From positions 110,838 to 174,837 of the forward strand of contig JAFTXQ010000002.1 of assembly GCA_017461565.1 (NCBI GenBank): 64,000 nucleotides of DNA. Direction: 5' to 3'. A program made the translations under genes and the position numbers. This DNA is from Oscillospiraceae bacterium. Its GTDB lineage: Bacteria; Bacillota; Clostridia; Oscillospirales; Ruminococcaceae. Shown here piece after piece: positions 1-8,892 of this stretch (its first letter is position 1; each line of letters starts with the position of its first letter). Below the pieces are notes generated by a model. The model was not told where the DNA came from. It made no database searches and was given only the letters and a program-made list of their open reading frames with translations.

Positions 1-2
1 AG

Positions 3-548
3 CCCGCAGCAGAGATCAGGATGGATGCACCCACAGCTGATACAGACAGTGCTCAGGTAATGCGGGATGCAGCAGTTACGCTCCAGCCTATGGGCGAGCA
101 GCTCCCCGTTGTGTTCACGAGAACAGACGGAACAGAGGTGCTTGTACAGCCTGAAGAGGTACTCAAGCAGGTGACAGAAAGCATAGTTCAGCAGTCCACG
201 ACAGCCGAGGGCGATACAGAGTACAGCATCACGCTCACTCCCGAGGATCTCGGAAGCATCACTGTAAAGCTGACAAAGGCGGTTGACGGTTCTCTTTCCG
301 TAAGCATTATGGCTGACAACGCCAAAACGCAGCGTATCATCGAGGAAAACGGTTACGCTATCCAGAACAGCCTTAAGCAGAATGGCATTGAGCTTGAAAG
401 CTGGCAGACAGTAAACGAGTCCAACCATGAAGCAAGGGCAGAGGATTACAGCAACAGCAGCAGAAATCCTTATTATCACGCTGAGGAAAACACCGACAGC
501 GAGGATGAGGAGGACACAAGCTTTGCAGAGCTGATATCGGCGATGTAA
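3..548 (+). CDS. fliK: FliK, flagellar hook-length control protein (3' part only)
   Basis: The frame is open from the left edge, so the gene starts upstream and only its C-terminal end is here; the first internal ATG is at 21. The visible protein carries the Flg_hook core (LTPEDLGSITVKL, then a basic/polar helix and NSLKQNGIELESW), which in this family interacts with FlhB to switch export from hook to filament substrates once the hook is full length. An acidic, Ser-rich tail follows (SEDEEDTSFAEL). FlgD begins 30 bases downstream, the usual fliK-flgD order. The identification rests on the Flg_hook motif together with this position. Confidence 0.85.
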   Translation, partial: PAAEIRMDAPTADTDSAQVMRDAAVTLQPMGEQLPVVFTRTDGTEVLVQPEEVLKQVTESIVQQSTTAEGDTEYSITLTPEDLGSITVKLTKAVDGSLSVSIMADNAKTQRIIEENGYAIQNSLKQNGIELESWQTVNESNHEARAEDYSNSSRNPYYHAEENTDSEDEEDTSFAELISAM

Positions 549-578
549 GGCGAAAAAATCTATGAAAGGAGAAAAAGC

Positions 579-1427
579 ATGGCAGATACCACTATAACAG
601 GATATCTTTCCAGTTATGATCAGATCCAGGCAAACCATGAGAAGTATGCGGATAAATTTGCGGACAACAATAAGGATCTTGTAAATTCCGAGACATTCCT
701 TAACCTGCTGGTTGCGGAAATGACCAATCAGGACCCGCTGGAGCCTACATCCAATACCGAGTTCGTTACACAGATGGCTCAGTTTACACAGCTTCAGTAT
801 TCGCAGGATTCAAGTACATACGCAAAGGCAAACTACGCAGCGTCCCTCGTGGGCAAGACGGTCACTGCATCCAAAATGGACGGCGCAGAGCTTGTTACAA
901 AAACGGGCGTTGTTGAAAGCGTTGTCAAGAGCGGCGACAGCTACACGGTGAGTGTTGGCGGTGAAAGCTTTGATATCTCCAAGATCAGTTCCGTTGCAGA
1001 GGCCACCGATAAGTCCGAAAGCACAGATGGCACTTCTGGTGTTATCTCGGGCACAAATGCACTGGGCGATACTATCGCAAGGGCTTCCATGATGATCGGT
1101 ATGCACGCAACAGTCAAGGCAAAGACCGATTCGGGCGATGTCGTTGACGCAGGCGTTATCGACTCCATTCAGGTAAAGAACGGCGAGGTACACATCGTTC
1201 TCGGTGATATTTCCTACAAGCTGTCCGATGTCGTAGAGGTGAAATATCCTGAATTTGCCGGAGGCACAGAGGAAACAGAACCCGCTCCCGAGGTAGCAGA
1301 CACATCCGCAGAGGACGATATCATTGACGAGCAGATCTATGAGATGCTTGACGAGCTTATGGCTGACATCCAGCAGGATGAGGATGTACAGGACCTTGCA
1401 GATATCGAAGAAACAGAAGAAGCTTAA
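579..1427 (+). CDS. flgD: FlgD, flagellar hook-capping protein
   Basis: FlgD sits at the tip of the growing hook and is the scaffold on which FlgE subunits assemble; it is later discarded. The conserved N-terminal region is at residues about 36-75 (SETFLNLLVAEM, then NQDPLEPTSNTEF and QMAQFTQLQ). The middle has the beta-rich segment with the phrase VGKTVTA. At 282 residues it is longer than many homologues because of a strongly acidic tail from about residue 225 (repeated Glu/Asp). The start is set by GAAAGGAG about 12 bases upstream. It lies between fliK and the small Flg_new gene in the same operon. Confidence 0.93.
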   Translation: MADTTITGYLSSYDQIQANHEKYADKFADNNKDLVNSETFLNLLVAEMTNQDPLEPTSNTEFVTQMAQFTQLQYSQDSSTYAKANYAASLVGKTVTASKMDGAELVTKTGVVESVVKSGDSYTVSVGGESFDISKISSVAEATDKSESTDGTSGVISGTNALGDTIARASMMIGMHATVKAKTDSGDVVDAGVIDSIQVKNGEVHIVLGDISYKLSDVVEVKYPEFAGGTEETEPAPEVADTSAEDDIIDEQIYEMLDELMADIQQDEDVQDLADIEETEEA

Positions 1428-1454
1428 GACACACAGGCACGGAGGCTGAACAAT

Positions 1455-1871
1455 ATGCTGATAAGCGAGTATTTGGCGCTTCGCAATCAGATCAGCGTTA
1501 CCACAGGAAACCCTGTCAGCACGAATATTCCGAGCACTGCGGTACAGGATGCCGCACAGGAGGGCTCGTTCGCAGCGGCTTTGCAGGAAAAGCTTGCAGA
1601 GAAGCAGCAGACAGGCGGCGTGGAGTTTTCCAGACACGCTATACAGCGACTGGAACAGAGAAGCATCGACCTTGCGTCGGGCGACACCCTTGAAAGACTT
1701 AACAGGGGCGTTGAGATAGCGGCGGACAAGGGCAGCAACGAAACACTTGTTCTTGTGGATCAGACAGCATTTGTTGTGAGCGTTAAGAACAACAAGGTAA
1801 TCACGACCCTCTCCAATGAGGATCTCAGAGGCAACATTTTCACTAACATAGATTCGACCGTTATTATATGA
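1455..1871 (+). CDS. Flagellar operon protein of the Flg_new type (TIGR02530 family)
   Basis: This 138-residue protein has the hallmark of the small Flg_new family found between flgD and flgE in many Firmicutes: FSRHAIQRLEQR near residue 57, followed by LERLNRGVEIAADKGS and a LVLVDQTAFVVSVKNNKVIT stretch. No biochemical role is firmly established; position suggests hook assembly. The N-terminal 50 residues are variable and Ala/Gln-rich. The start is the ATG after GGAGG (1441-1445). It is followed by an 89-base gap before flgE with no obvious promoter. Confidence 0.85.
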   Translation: MLISEYLALRNQISVTTGNPVSTNIPSTAVQDAAQEGSFAAALQEKLAEKQQTGGVEFSRHAIQRLEQRSIDLASGDTLERLNRGVEIAADKGSNETLVLVDQTAFVVSVKNNKVITTLSNEDLRGNIFTNIDSTVII

Positions 1872-1960
1872 ACGGACCTTTTCAGGAATTCATGCCGCAG
1901 TTCCGATTGAACCACGGCACACGGCGGATCTGAATACTATCAAACTTTGGAGGTCACAAA

Positions 1961-3946
1961 ATGGTAAAATCACTTTATTCGGGCGTTACAGGTCTTAAGA
2001 CCCACCAGCAGAAGATGGACGTTATCGGTAACAACATCGCTAACGTAAACACCACAGGCTATAAGACCAGCGTAGTAACGTTCTCTGACGTATATTATCA
2101 GACAAAGCAGAGCGCATCCGGCGCAACCGCTACCCTCGGTGGTATCAACCCCAGACAGATCGGTTACGGCGTTCAGATGAACACCACAACCCCCAACATG
2201 ACACAGTCCGGCTTCACCTTCTCCGACAGCATCTATGATATGGCTATCGACGGCGAAGGCTTCTTCCAGCTGATGGACGGTGCAGGCAATCTGTTCTACA
2301 CAAGAGCAGGTATCTTCAACGTTGATGATCAGGGCTACCTCGTTGACGCAAACGGTTATCACGTTCTCGGCGTTTCCGGCGACGCTACAAACCAGCCCGC
2401 AGGCTCTGAGGCTATCAGGATCACTGTTCCCCAGACAGAGGCTAAGTGCTCTTCCTCCACAAAGGAAGTAAACGGCGTTGACATCACTGTTTCCGTTTCC
2501 TCTCCCTCTGACAACACAGATATGTCTGTAACCTTCACAAACAGCACATATCCTTACGCTACATTCGCAAACGGTATCCTCAATATATTCTTCGATATGG
2601 AAGAGCAGTATGAGTCCGATGACGCATTTGAGGCTGCTATCCAGGAAGCTATCGCAGCAGGCGGTGTTGAGCTTCCCGATGATGTTGAGCTCAAGTTCGA
2701 GTTCGGCTCCATCCCCGATGACCCCGACGCAAAGATCGCAAGCAACAAGATGATGGACTGGAGAGCCCAGACAACAGTACCCGCAGGCGAGACCACATAC
2801 ATGGATCCCGCAACTCTTGAAGTAAAGGGCATCCTCGGCTTCAAGGCTGCAAAGGCTAAGGAAGCAAGCGACGCTGATATCGCAGTTGATTTTGTATACA
2901 CAGCAGGTGCTGCTGAGGTTGCAGCAGTGGCTTATGATGCAGCCTCCAACAAGTGGACTATCACAGTTAACGAGAATGTAACATCTGCTGCTATCAACGA
3001 CGCTATCAAGACATATATGGAGACAAATCCTGATGCGGAAGAGATATCCTGCGTTAAGTTTGTAATGCCCTCCGACGCTACTGAAAGAGAGACTGCTCTT
3101 ACTACTGTTGCCAACAATGACGTTACTCTCACTGCAGGCGAGGTAAGCGTAAGCCTTGACATCGCTGCAACAGAAGAGGGCGAGTATGCAAATAACTATA
3201 AGGTGACATTTGCTTACTCTGCAAGCTACGGCAACACAAAGGCTGTATGGGATGAGAACAACCTTACTCTCACCATCTGCAATGATACAACTCAGACTGA
3301 TATCGAAGAGGCTATAAAGATCGCAGCCGCAGGTAATCAGAAGAAGATCCTCTCCGTTACAGGTCTTGAGACTCTCCTCGGTACTAAGGAGACCACCACT
3401 AACGCAGACGGAACTACCACCACAACTCTCACAGCAGGCACAATGACTCCCGCTGAAAGAGAAGCATTCTTCGGCGCTAACCCCGCACTTTCTCTCGGCG
3501 GCGGCGCAGACAGCTTCTTCACAGAGGTTGCTAAGTTCCTTACAACATTCAACCTGACAGACGGCCGCAAGGGCGATGCTCAGAGCTACAAGGATCTGGA
3601 GAACATCAGCGTACAGGCTGACGGTACCGTTATCGGCTACCACGCTGTACACGGTGACATGGTTCTTGCAAGAATCGACATTGCTACATTCGACAACCCC
3701 AACGGTCTTTCTCAGGCAGGTGGCACGATGTTCATGGCTACTGTTGCTTCGGGCGAGGCTCAGGCAGAGATCGCAGGCAGCAACGGCGCCGGTGAGGTAG
3801 TAGCAGGTGCGCTGGAAATGTCCAACGTTGACCTTTCTCAGGAGTTCACTGACATGATCACAACACAGAGAGGCTATCAGGCAAACTCCAGAGTTATCAC
3901 CACCTCCGATACCATGCTTGAGGAGCTTCTGAACCTCAAGAGATAA
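1961..3946 (+). CDS. flgE: FlgE, flagellar hook protein with a large variable insert
   Basis: The protein polymerises into the flexible hook joining basal body and filament. The N-terminal rod-family signature (LYSGVTGLKTHQQKMDVIGN, then NIANVNTTGYKT) and the C-terminal helix (NVDLSQEFTDMITTQRGYQA, then NSRVITTSDTMLEELL) are intact. At 661 residues it is much longer than the approximately 260-400 residues of well-studied hook proteins. The extra length lies in the central surface region, about residues 160-530, which is Ala/Thr-rich with internally similar segments around the phrases VTFAYSAS and VDFVYTAG. TTTGGAGG precedes the ATG. Codon choice is strongly biased (GCT, GTT, AAG, ATC), as expected for a highly made protein. 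Confidence 0.95.
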   Translation: MVKSLYSGVTGLKTHQQKMDVIGNNIANVNTTGYKTSVVTFSDVYYQTKQSASGATATLGGINPRQIGYGVQMNTTTPNMTQSGFTFSDSIYDMAIDGEGFFQLMDGAGNLFYTRAGIFNVDDQGYLVDANGYHVLGVSGDATNQPAGSEAIRITVPQTEAKCSSSTKEVNGVDITVSVSSPSDNTDMSVTFTNSTYPYATFANGILNIFFDMEEQYESDDAFEAAIQEAIAAGGVELPDDVELKFEFGSIPDDPDAKIASNKMMDWRAQTTVPAGETTYMDPATLEVKGILGFKAAKAKEASDADIAVDFVYTAGAAEVAAVAYDAASNKWTITVNENVTSAAINDAIKTYMETNPDAEEISCVKFVMPSDATERETALTTVANNDVTLTAGEVSVSLDIAATEEGEYANNYKVTFAYSASYGNTKAVWDENNLTLTICNDTTQTDIEEAIKIAAAGNQKKILSVTGLETLLGTKETTTNADGTTTTTLTAGTMTPAEREAFFGANPALSLGGGADSFFTEVAKFLTTFNLTDGRKGDAQSYKDLENISVQADGTVIGYHAVHGDMVLARIDIATFDNPNGLSQAGGTMFMATVASGEAQAEIAGSNGAGEVVAGALEMSNVDLSQEFTDMITTQRGYQANSRVITTSDTMLEELLNLKR

Positions 3947-3988
3947 TCAGCTGATGTGATTTTCTGAACAAACTGAATTAACGGCGGC

Positions 3989-4012
3989 GCCCCCGTCTTT
4001 CGGGGCGGGGGC
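3989..4012 (+). other. GC-rich hairpin between flgE and flbD
   Basis: GCCCCCG (3989-3995) can pair with CGGGGGC (4006-4012) around a 10-base loop; a shorter alternative pairing (CCCCG/CGGGG) uses the same bases. No T-tract follows, so this is unlikely to be a full terminator. It may mark an RNA processing or stability point that lets flgE mRNA accumulate above the distal genes. Confidence 0.5.
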
Positions 4013-4037
4013 AAGGCTGTTTAAGAGGTAAAAAATT

Positions 4038-4265
4038 ATGATCTTTTTAACAAAGCTTGACGGCAAGCAGTTTTTGCTGAATGAAAATCTTATTGAGACC
4101 GTCAGTGAAACTCCCGATACTGTAATAACCCTTTCCAACGGACACAGCTACATAGTCCGTGAGAGCATGAAAGAGCTTCAGACAAAAATACTTGAATACA
4201 ACAGGAATCAGCGCAGAAGAATGATGCGGCGCAGAACTGCCGATGATGCTGAGCCTTTGACATAA
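4038..4265 (+). CDS. flbD: FlbD-family flagellar protein
   Basis: This 75-residue protein matches the small FlbD (SwrD-like) family: an N-terminal MIFLTKLDGKQFLLN strand, a LIETVSETPDTVITL core and a basic C-terminal tail rich in Arg (RRRMMRRR). In Bacillus the SwrD relative raises flagellar torque, which fits its place directly in front of motA and motB. It is not the Caulobacter transcription factor of the same name. AAGAGG lies about 6 bases before the ATG. Confidence 0.87.
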   Translation: MIFLTKLDGKQFLLNENLIETVSETPDTVITLSNGHSYIVRESMKELQTKILEYNRNQRRRMMRRRTADDAEPLT

Positions 4266-4326
4266 ACAACGGACAGGCTCCGTGACATAAATTTATTTTG
4301 ACACACAGAAAAGAGAGGGATAGGTT

Positions 4327-5100
4327 TTGAATATTTCACTTATCATAGGCTGGGTAATTTCATTCGGTCTTGTAGTATTTGGTATTATATCCGATGGTAA
4401 AATGTCTGACTTTATTGACGTTGCTTCGCTTGCTATCACCGTAGGCGGTACGATAGGATGTCTGGTCGCTTCGTTCCCGCTTTCCTATCTTGCGGGAGTT
4501 CCCAAGAAGTTTGCGATGGCACTGTTTCCTAAAAAATATAAGCCCGAGAAATACATAGACGAGATCGTTGAGTATGCAAAGATTGCAAGAGGCCGTGGTC
4601 TGCTGGCACTTGAGGAGAGCGCAAACAACTGTAAGGATCCCTTTATGAAGTCTGCGCTTATGCTCATCGTAGACGCAAACGACGCTGACAAGGTGCGTGG
4701 AATGTTGGATGACGCTATCAGCTTTATGTGTGAGCGTCACGAAAATGGACGTGCTTTCTTTGAGAAAGGTGTAGGTATCTTCCCTGCGTTCGGTATGCTG
4801 GGTACACTGGTAGGTCTTGTTAACATGCTGGCTTCAATGGAAGAGAGCGCAGACGGACTTGCTTCAGGTATGGCGACAGCGCTTATCACCACATTCTATG
4901 GTTCGCTGTTTGCAAACGTTATCTTTGCTCCTCTTGCTGCGGCACTGAAAAATACGCACGAGGATGAGCTGCTCTGTATGCAGATAATTGAAGAGGGAGT
5001 TCTTGCCATTGCGGCAGGTTCAAACCCCAGATATATTCAGGAAAAGCTCGAATTCATGCTTCCCAAGAGCAAACAGAAGGGCGATAAGCCTGCAAATTAA
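4327..5100 (+). CDS. motA: MotA, flagellar stator proton-channel subunit
   Basis: MotA forms with MotB the ion-conducting stator that drives rotation. The 257-residue protein has the expected four membrane segments (about 1-20, 35-55, 148-168 and 182-203), the cytoplasmic loop with IARGRGLLALEE, and the conserved PAFGMLGTLVGLVNML segment. The start is TTG at 4327, since no in-frame ATG precedes the first membrane helix and AGAGAGGGATAGG lies just upstream. MotB follows after an unusual 123-base gap containing its own promoter. Confidence 0.93.
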   Translation: MNISLIIGWVISFGLVVFGIISDGKMSDFIDVASLAITVGGTIGCLVASFPLSYLAGVPKKFAMALFPKKYKPEKYIDEIVEYAKIARGRGLLALEESANNCKDPFMKSALMLIVDANDADKVRGMLDDAISFMCERHENGRAFFEKGVGIFPAFGMLGTLVGLVNMLASMEESADGLASGMATALITTFYGSLFANVIFAPLAAALKNTHEDELLCMQIIEEGVLAIAAGSNPRYIQEKLEFMLPKSKQKGDKPAN

Positions 5101-5140
5101 AAAAAATTTAAAAATATTTCATAAAAATAGCGTAAAGGGT

Positions 5141-5169
5141 TTGCAAAATCAGCAATTTTATGTTACAAT
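5141..5169 (+). promoter_or_regulatory. Sigma-A promoter for motB and downstream flagellar genes
   Basis: TTGCAA (5141-5146) and TACAAT (5164-5169) are separated by exactly 17 bases, and TG at 5161-5162 makes an extended -10. The predicted transcript start is near 5176. It lies inside the flagellar operon, in the AT-rich gap after motA, so motB-fliM and later genes may be expressed independently of the upstream promoter. Confidence 0.75.
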
Positions 5170-5173
5170 AATA

Positions 5174-5202
5174 TAATGAGCATAGTATATTATTGCTCAT
5201 TA
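5174..5202 (+). promoter_or_regulatory. Perfect inverted repeat at the motB transcript start
   Basis: TAATGAGCA (5174-5182) and TGCTCATTA (5194-5202) are exact reverse complements separated by 11 bases. The repeat begins at the predicted start of the motB transcript. It could be an operator for a dimeric repressor or a 5' stem that protects the message; sequence alone does not decide. Confidence 0.6.
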
Positions 5203-5223
5203 GAGTAAAAAGGGGGTCGTGAT

Positions 5224-6276
5224 ATGGCAAAGCTTCAGAAAAAGCCGCAGGAAAACCATGATAATGACTGGCTTAACACCTATGCCGACATGGTAACACT
5301 GCTGCTTACATTCTTTGTAATGCTGTATGCGTCTTCAAGCCTTGATGAACAGAAATGGCAGTATATATATCAGGCATTCCAGTCAAGAGGCAAATACCTC
5401 AACGAATATGTGGATCAGCCTGAACACACAGAGGATAACGGAAACTATATAAAAGATGAGGAGCCGTCAAGCACGGCAGGCTCGGGTGAGCTTCCCCAGA
5501 GCTTTGACCAGCTTTATGTATATCTTTCCGACTACGTTGAGGAAAATGAGCTGACGGATTCTATGTCTGTATCAAAGGATTCGGCTCATCTTTACATACG
5601 TTTTGACAGCAGTGTCTTCTTTGGAGGAAACAGTGCCGTTCTTACAGACGCAGGCATGGATGTTATCGATGGCATCTCTCCTGCACTGAAGGCGTGCAAC
5701 AGCTTCATCAAACAGGTAACAGTCAGCGGTCATACCGCTGCGGCAGGTATTTCCGAAGTAAATGACTGGGATCTTTCATCTGCCCGTGCCTGCAGCGTTG
5801 TAAAGTATATGGAGTACAGAGCTGTTCTAAGCAGTGAGCAGTTCAGGACAAAGGGCGTTGGCCCCCACGAACCTGTTGCGGACAATTCCACACCCGAGGG
5901 CATGGCACAGAACCGCCGTGTTGAGATGGTGATTCTCAGAAACGATGCGGATTTCAGCGATCCTCAGGTGATGCAGGATATACTCAAGCACGACTACAAC
6001 CTTCCTTCCGATGTGTTCGATCCCGACGGCGACCACAACAAGGATGAGAATAAGGTACCCGATGATTTTGCACAGGGCATAATCGATTCTATCGGCGAGC
6101 TGTTCCCCGGTTCCGGCGGAACAAGTGCTCCTGTTATCGGCTCGGGTCCCGTTATATATGATGAGTTTGAAAACTTCATAAAGGCTGAAGAGCCTGAAGC
6201 AGAGGGCGGCGATGACGCAGCCTCTGACGGAGAAGAAGCTGCCGCTTCTGGTGCGGACAGCTCGGCTTCGGAATAA
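5224..6276 (+). CDS. motB: MotB, peptidoglycan-anchored flagellar stator subunit
   Basis: The single membrane helix (about 22-38) contains Asp22 in YADMVTLLLTFFVML, the position of the proton-binding Asp in MotB proteins. The OmpA-like peptidoglycan-binding domain spans about 115-240 (GHTAAAG, LSSARA, NRRVEM). At 350 residues it carries a C-terminal extension of about 100 residues that is Gly/Pro- then Glu/Ala/Ser-rich and lies beyond the OmpA fold; its role is unknown. AAAGGGGG precedes the ATG. It has its own promoter and is followed by fliM after 34 bases; no fliL lies between. Confidence 0.93.
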   Translation: MAKLQKKPQENHDNDWLNTYADMVTLLLTFFVMLYASSSLDEQKWQYIYQAFQSRGKYLNEYVDQPEHTEDNGNYIKDEEPSSTAGSGELPQSFDQLYVYLSDYVEENELTDSMSVSKDSAHLYIRFDSSVFFGGNSAVLTDAGMDVIDGISPALKACNSFIKQVTVSGHTAAAGISEVNDWDLSSARACSVVKYMEYRAVLSSEQFRTKGVGPHEPVADNSTPEGMAQNRRVEMVILRNDADFSDPQVMQDILKHDYNLPSDVFDPDGDHNKDENKVPDDFAQGIIDSIGELFPGSGGTSAPVIGSGPVIYDEFENFIKAEEPEAEGGDDAASDGEEAAASGADSSASE

Positions 6277-6310
6277 GTATTATTACATTTAATTCCAAGG
6301 GGGGATTTGG

Positions 6311-7300
6311 ATGGCTGACGTACTGACGCAGGCGCAGATCGATGAAATGCTAAGAAACGTCGCAGCCGGAGCAGCTCCTGTGGTTACTCAGAAAGAGGAG
6401 GAGAAGGTCAAGGAATATGACTTCCGTGCTCCCAAGAAGTTTACCAAAGAGCAGATCAAGGTACTGGACAGCATTTTCGAGAACTACGCCCGACTGATGT
6501 CGTCTTATCTTACCGGACTTCTCAGATTGTACTGCCGAGTGACGCTGGTCAGCATCGAGGAGCAGCGTTACAGCGAGTTCAACAACGCACTTCCCGACTA
6601 TGTCATGATGGGTATGGTCGATATGGGCATCGCAAACGACGAGGTCAGCGAGACTAACGTTATCCTGCAGGTGTCCAACGCTATTACATACACGATGATC
6701 GACCGTCTGCTTGGCGGTAAGGGTGAATACCGTGATGTAAACCGTGATTTCACTGAAATAGAGATCACCATAATGAACGATGTCATGACATCACTTGCAG
6801 GGCTGTTGAAGGAGCCCTGGCTGACCCATATCGAGCTTGAGCCTAAGCTGATCGGCATCGAAACGAATTCAAGAGTCGTACAGACGATAGGTCATGAGGA
6901 TACGGTAATAATCGTCGCTCTTGAGGTGGAGATAAACGGCATCAAGTCTGTTATCTCGGTATGTATCCCTGCGATAAATCTGGACGAGATCATGGGCAAG
7001 TTTATTCCCAGATATTCTTCCACAAGGCGAAAGACCGACGCAAATCGTGAGGCAGAGCGCCGTGACAGCATCATGTCGGGCATCAGCTCTACTGACCTTG
7101 ATATCACAGCGGTCCTCGGAGAGATAAACCTCGACCTTTACGAGGTGCTGACGCTTCAGGTCAACGATGTAATCCCACTCGGCAAGAACATAAATTCAAA
7201 TGTTGTTGTCAAGATAGGCGGCAAGCCCTGGTGCGACGCCAAGATGGGTACATACAATAATAAAAAAGCTATTATGATAGATAATTTTATTCAGAATTGA
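6311..7300 (+). CDS. fliM: FliM, flagellar motor switch protein
   Basis: FliM forms the C-ring and binds phosphorylated CheY to change rotation. The N-terminal CheY-binding motif is LTQAQIDEMLRN (residues 4-15). The CheC-like middle domain (residues about 45-230) includes NALPDYVMMGMVDMG, and a SpoA domain lies at the C terminus (DVIPLGKNINSNVVVKIGG). Length (329) is normal. AAGGGGGG precedes the ATG by about 6 bases. The next gene, fliY, starts 13 bases after the stop. Confidence 0.95.
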   Translation: MADVLTQAQIDEMLRNVAAGAAPVVTQKEEEKVKEYDFRAPKKFTKEQIKVLDSIFENYARLMSSYLTGLLRLYCRVTLVSIEEQRYSEFNNALPDYVMMGMVDMGIANDEVSETNVILQVSNAITYTMIDRLLGGKGEYRDVNRDFTEIEITIMNDVMTSLAGLLKEPWLTHIELEPKLIGIETNSRVVQTIGHEDTVIIVALEVEINGIKSVISVCIPAINLDEIMGKFIPRYSSTRRKTDANREAERRDSIMSGISSTDLDITAVLGEINLDLYEVLTLQVNDVIPLGKNINSNVVVKIGGKPWCDAKMGTYNNKKAIMIDNFIQN

Positions 7301-7313
7301 GGTATGAAAACTG

Positions 7314-8480
7314 ATGGCTAACGAATTGGATACAAACGTTGAATTCAGCTCATACGAGATAGACGCTGTCGGAGAGATACTGAATATCAGTATGGGCGCT
7401 GCGGCAACGGCTGTCTCGGAGTTGCTGAATGCAAAGGTCTGGATTACGACGCCGGAGGTCAGTGTGGCAAAGGTCGCAGACCTTAACTACACAAGGCTTG
7501 AGCCTGCAATCTGCGTAAAGATCGTTTATGTCGCAGGTATCACGGGCGTGAATATGATGGTACTGAAGCAGGACGACGTTCAGCTCATCCTGAACCAGCT
7601 TATGGGTAATCCGCTCGTTATTTCACCCGATTTCGAGTTTGACGAGCTTAACATAAGCGCTGTGTCAGAGGTAATGAACCAGATGATGGGTGCTTCGGCA
7701 ACCGCATTGTCAGACCTGCTTGGCACATCCGTCGATATATCCACGCCAACCCCCTACATAATTGAGCAAACAAACTTCTGCGAGCTTTCTAATCTGGATC
7801 CCAGCGAGACGATCGTTGCAGTCACATTCAACCTGAATGTTGACGGTGTAATGAACAGCGAGTTCATGTCGATCATGTCAGTCGAGCTTGCTAAGACTCT
7901 TTCGGGCAAGATGATGGAGAGCTTCCAGGAGCCTGAAGAGGAAGCACCTGCACCGGCTCCGCAGCCTGCCGCACCGGCACCCGCCCCCGCAGCAGCACCT
8001 GCTCCGGCAGCACCTGCACCTTCGGCTATGCCCCCGCAGCAGCCGATGTACCCACAGCCACAGCAGGCAGCATATCCCGCTCCTGCACCAGGTTATGGTT
8101 ATCCGCCGCAGTACGCAGCTTATGGCGCTTACCCGCCGCCCGTACCGCCGGTCAACATCCAGAACGCACAGCTCCATCAGTTCGACAATGTGGATTACGG
8201 ACTTCAGGGAGATCAGCAGGAGAACCTAAAGCTTCTGATGGGCGTTCCGCTGGAGATCTCGGTAGAGATCGGCACAGCAAAGCGCAAGGTCAAGGATATT
8301 TTGGACTTCACACAGGGCACTATAATCGAGCTTGAGCGTCAGGCAGGCGCACCTGTTGATGTCGTTGTAAACGGAAACCTCATCGCCAGAGGCGACGTGG
8401 TAGTAATTGACGACAACTTTGCGGTAAGAATCACCGAAATAGTGAAGTCAAAGTTCATGGACAGTCTTGGTAAGGAATAA
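7314..8480 (+). CDS. fliY: FliY-type switch protein (CheC-like phosphatase plus FliN/SpoA domain)
   Basis: The N-terminal part holds two CheC-type phosphatase helices: EIDAVGEILNISMGAA near residue 15 and ELNISAVSEVMNQMMGAS near 110, each with the E...N pair used to hydrolyse CheY phosphate. A long Pro/Ala/Gln-rich linker (about 205-290) follows, then a FliN-like SpoA domain (VPLEISVEIGTAKRKVKDIL). This layout is that of FliY in Bacillus and clostridia, where it both builds the C-ring and resets CheY. The linker is coded by near-repetitive GC-rich DNA, so its length may vary between strains. Confidence 0.92.
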   Translation: MANELDTNVEFSSYEIDAVGEILNISMGAAATAVSELLNAKVWITTPEVSVAKVADLNYTRLEPAICVKIVYVAGITGVNMMVLKQDDVQLILNQLMGNPLVISPDFEFDELNISAVSEVMNQMMGASATALSDLLGTSVDISTPTPYIIEQTNFCELSNLDPSETIVAVTFNLNVDGVMNSEFMSIMSVELAKTLSGKMMESFQEPEEEAPAPAPQPAAPAPAPAAAPAPAAPAPSAMPPQQPMYPQPQQAAYPAPAPGYGYPPQYAAYGAYPPPVPPVNIQNAQLHQFDNVDYGLQGDQQENLKLLMGVPLEISVEIGTAKRKVKDILDFTQGTIIELERQAGAPVDVVVNGNLIARGDVVVIDDNFAVRITEIVKSKFMDSLGKE

Positions 8481-8516
8481 AATTAAGTAAATTAATACAT
8501 TCAAGGAGATACAGTA

Positions 8517-8879
8517 ATGGACAAGAAGATATTATTAGTTGACGATGCGGCTTTCATGAGAATGCTGATCAAGGATACCCTCACAAAGAACGGCTACACA
8601 AACATCCTGGAGGCTGCCGACGGCGCTATTGCCTGTGATGTTTATACCTCTGAGAAGCCCGATCTGGTTATCATGGATATCACGATGCCCAACAAGACAG
8701 GTATCGAGGCGCTCAAGGATATCAAGGGCATGGATCCCATGGCAAAGGTAGTTATGTGTTCCGCTATGGGTCAGGAGGCGATGGTTGTTGAGGCTATCAA
8801 GCTTGGCGCTCTTGACTTCATCGTAAAGCCCTTCAAGCCCGACAGAATCTTACAGACTGTCAAGAAAGTCCTCGGCTAA
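8517..8879 (+). CDS. cheY: CheY, chemotaxis response regulator
   Basis: A single receiver domain of 120 residues. The acidic pair Asp9-Asp10, the phosphoacceptor Asp54 (LVIMDITMPNK), the switch Ser in MCSAMGQ and the Lys of VKPF are all present. CheY phosphate binds FliM. The gene sits between fliY and fliO as in other Firmicutes operons and is followed by a hairpin with a T-run, which could set its level above that of the export genes. AAGGAGA precedes the ATG. Confidence 0.95.
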   Translation: MDKKILLVDDAAFMRMLIKDTLTKNGYTNILEAADGAIACDVYTSEKPDLVIMDITMPNKTGIEALKDIKGMDPMAKVVMCSAMGQEAMVVEAIKLGALDFIVKPFKPDRILQTVKKVLG

Positions 8880-8892
8880 TTTGTATATTACA

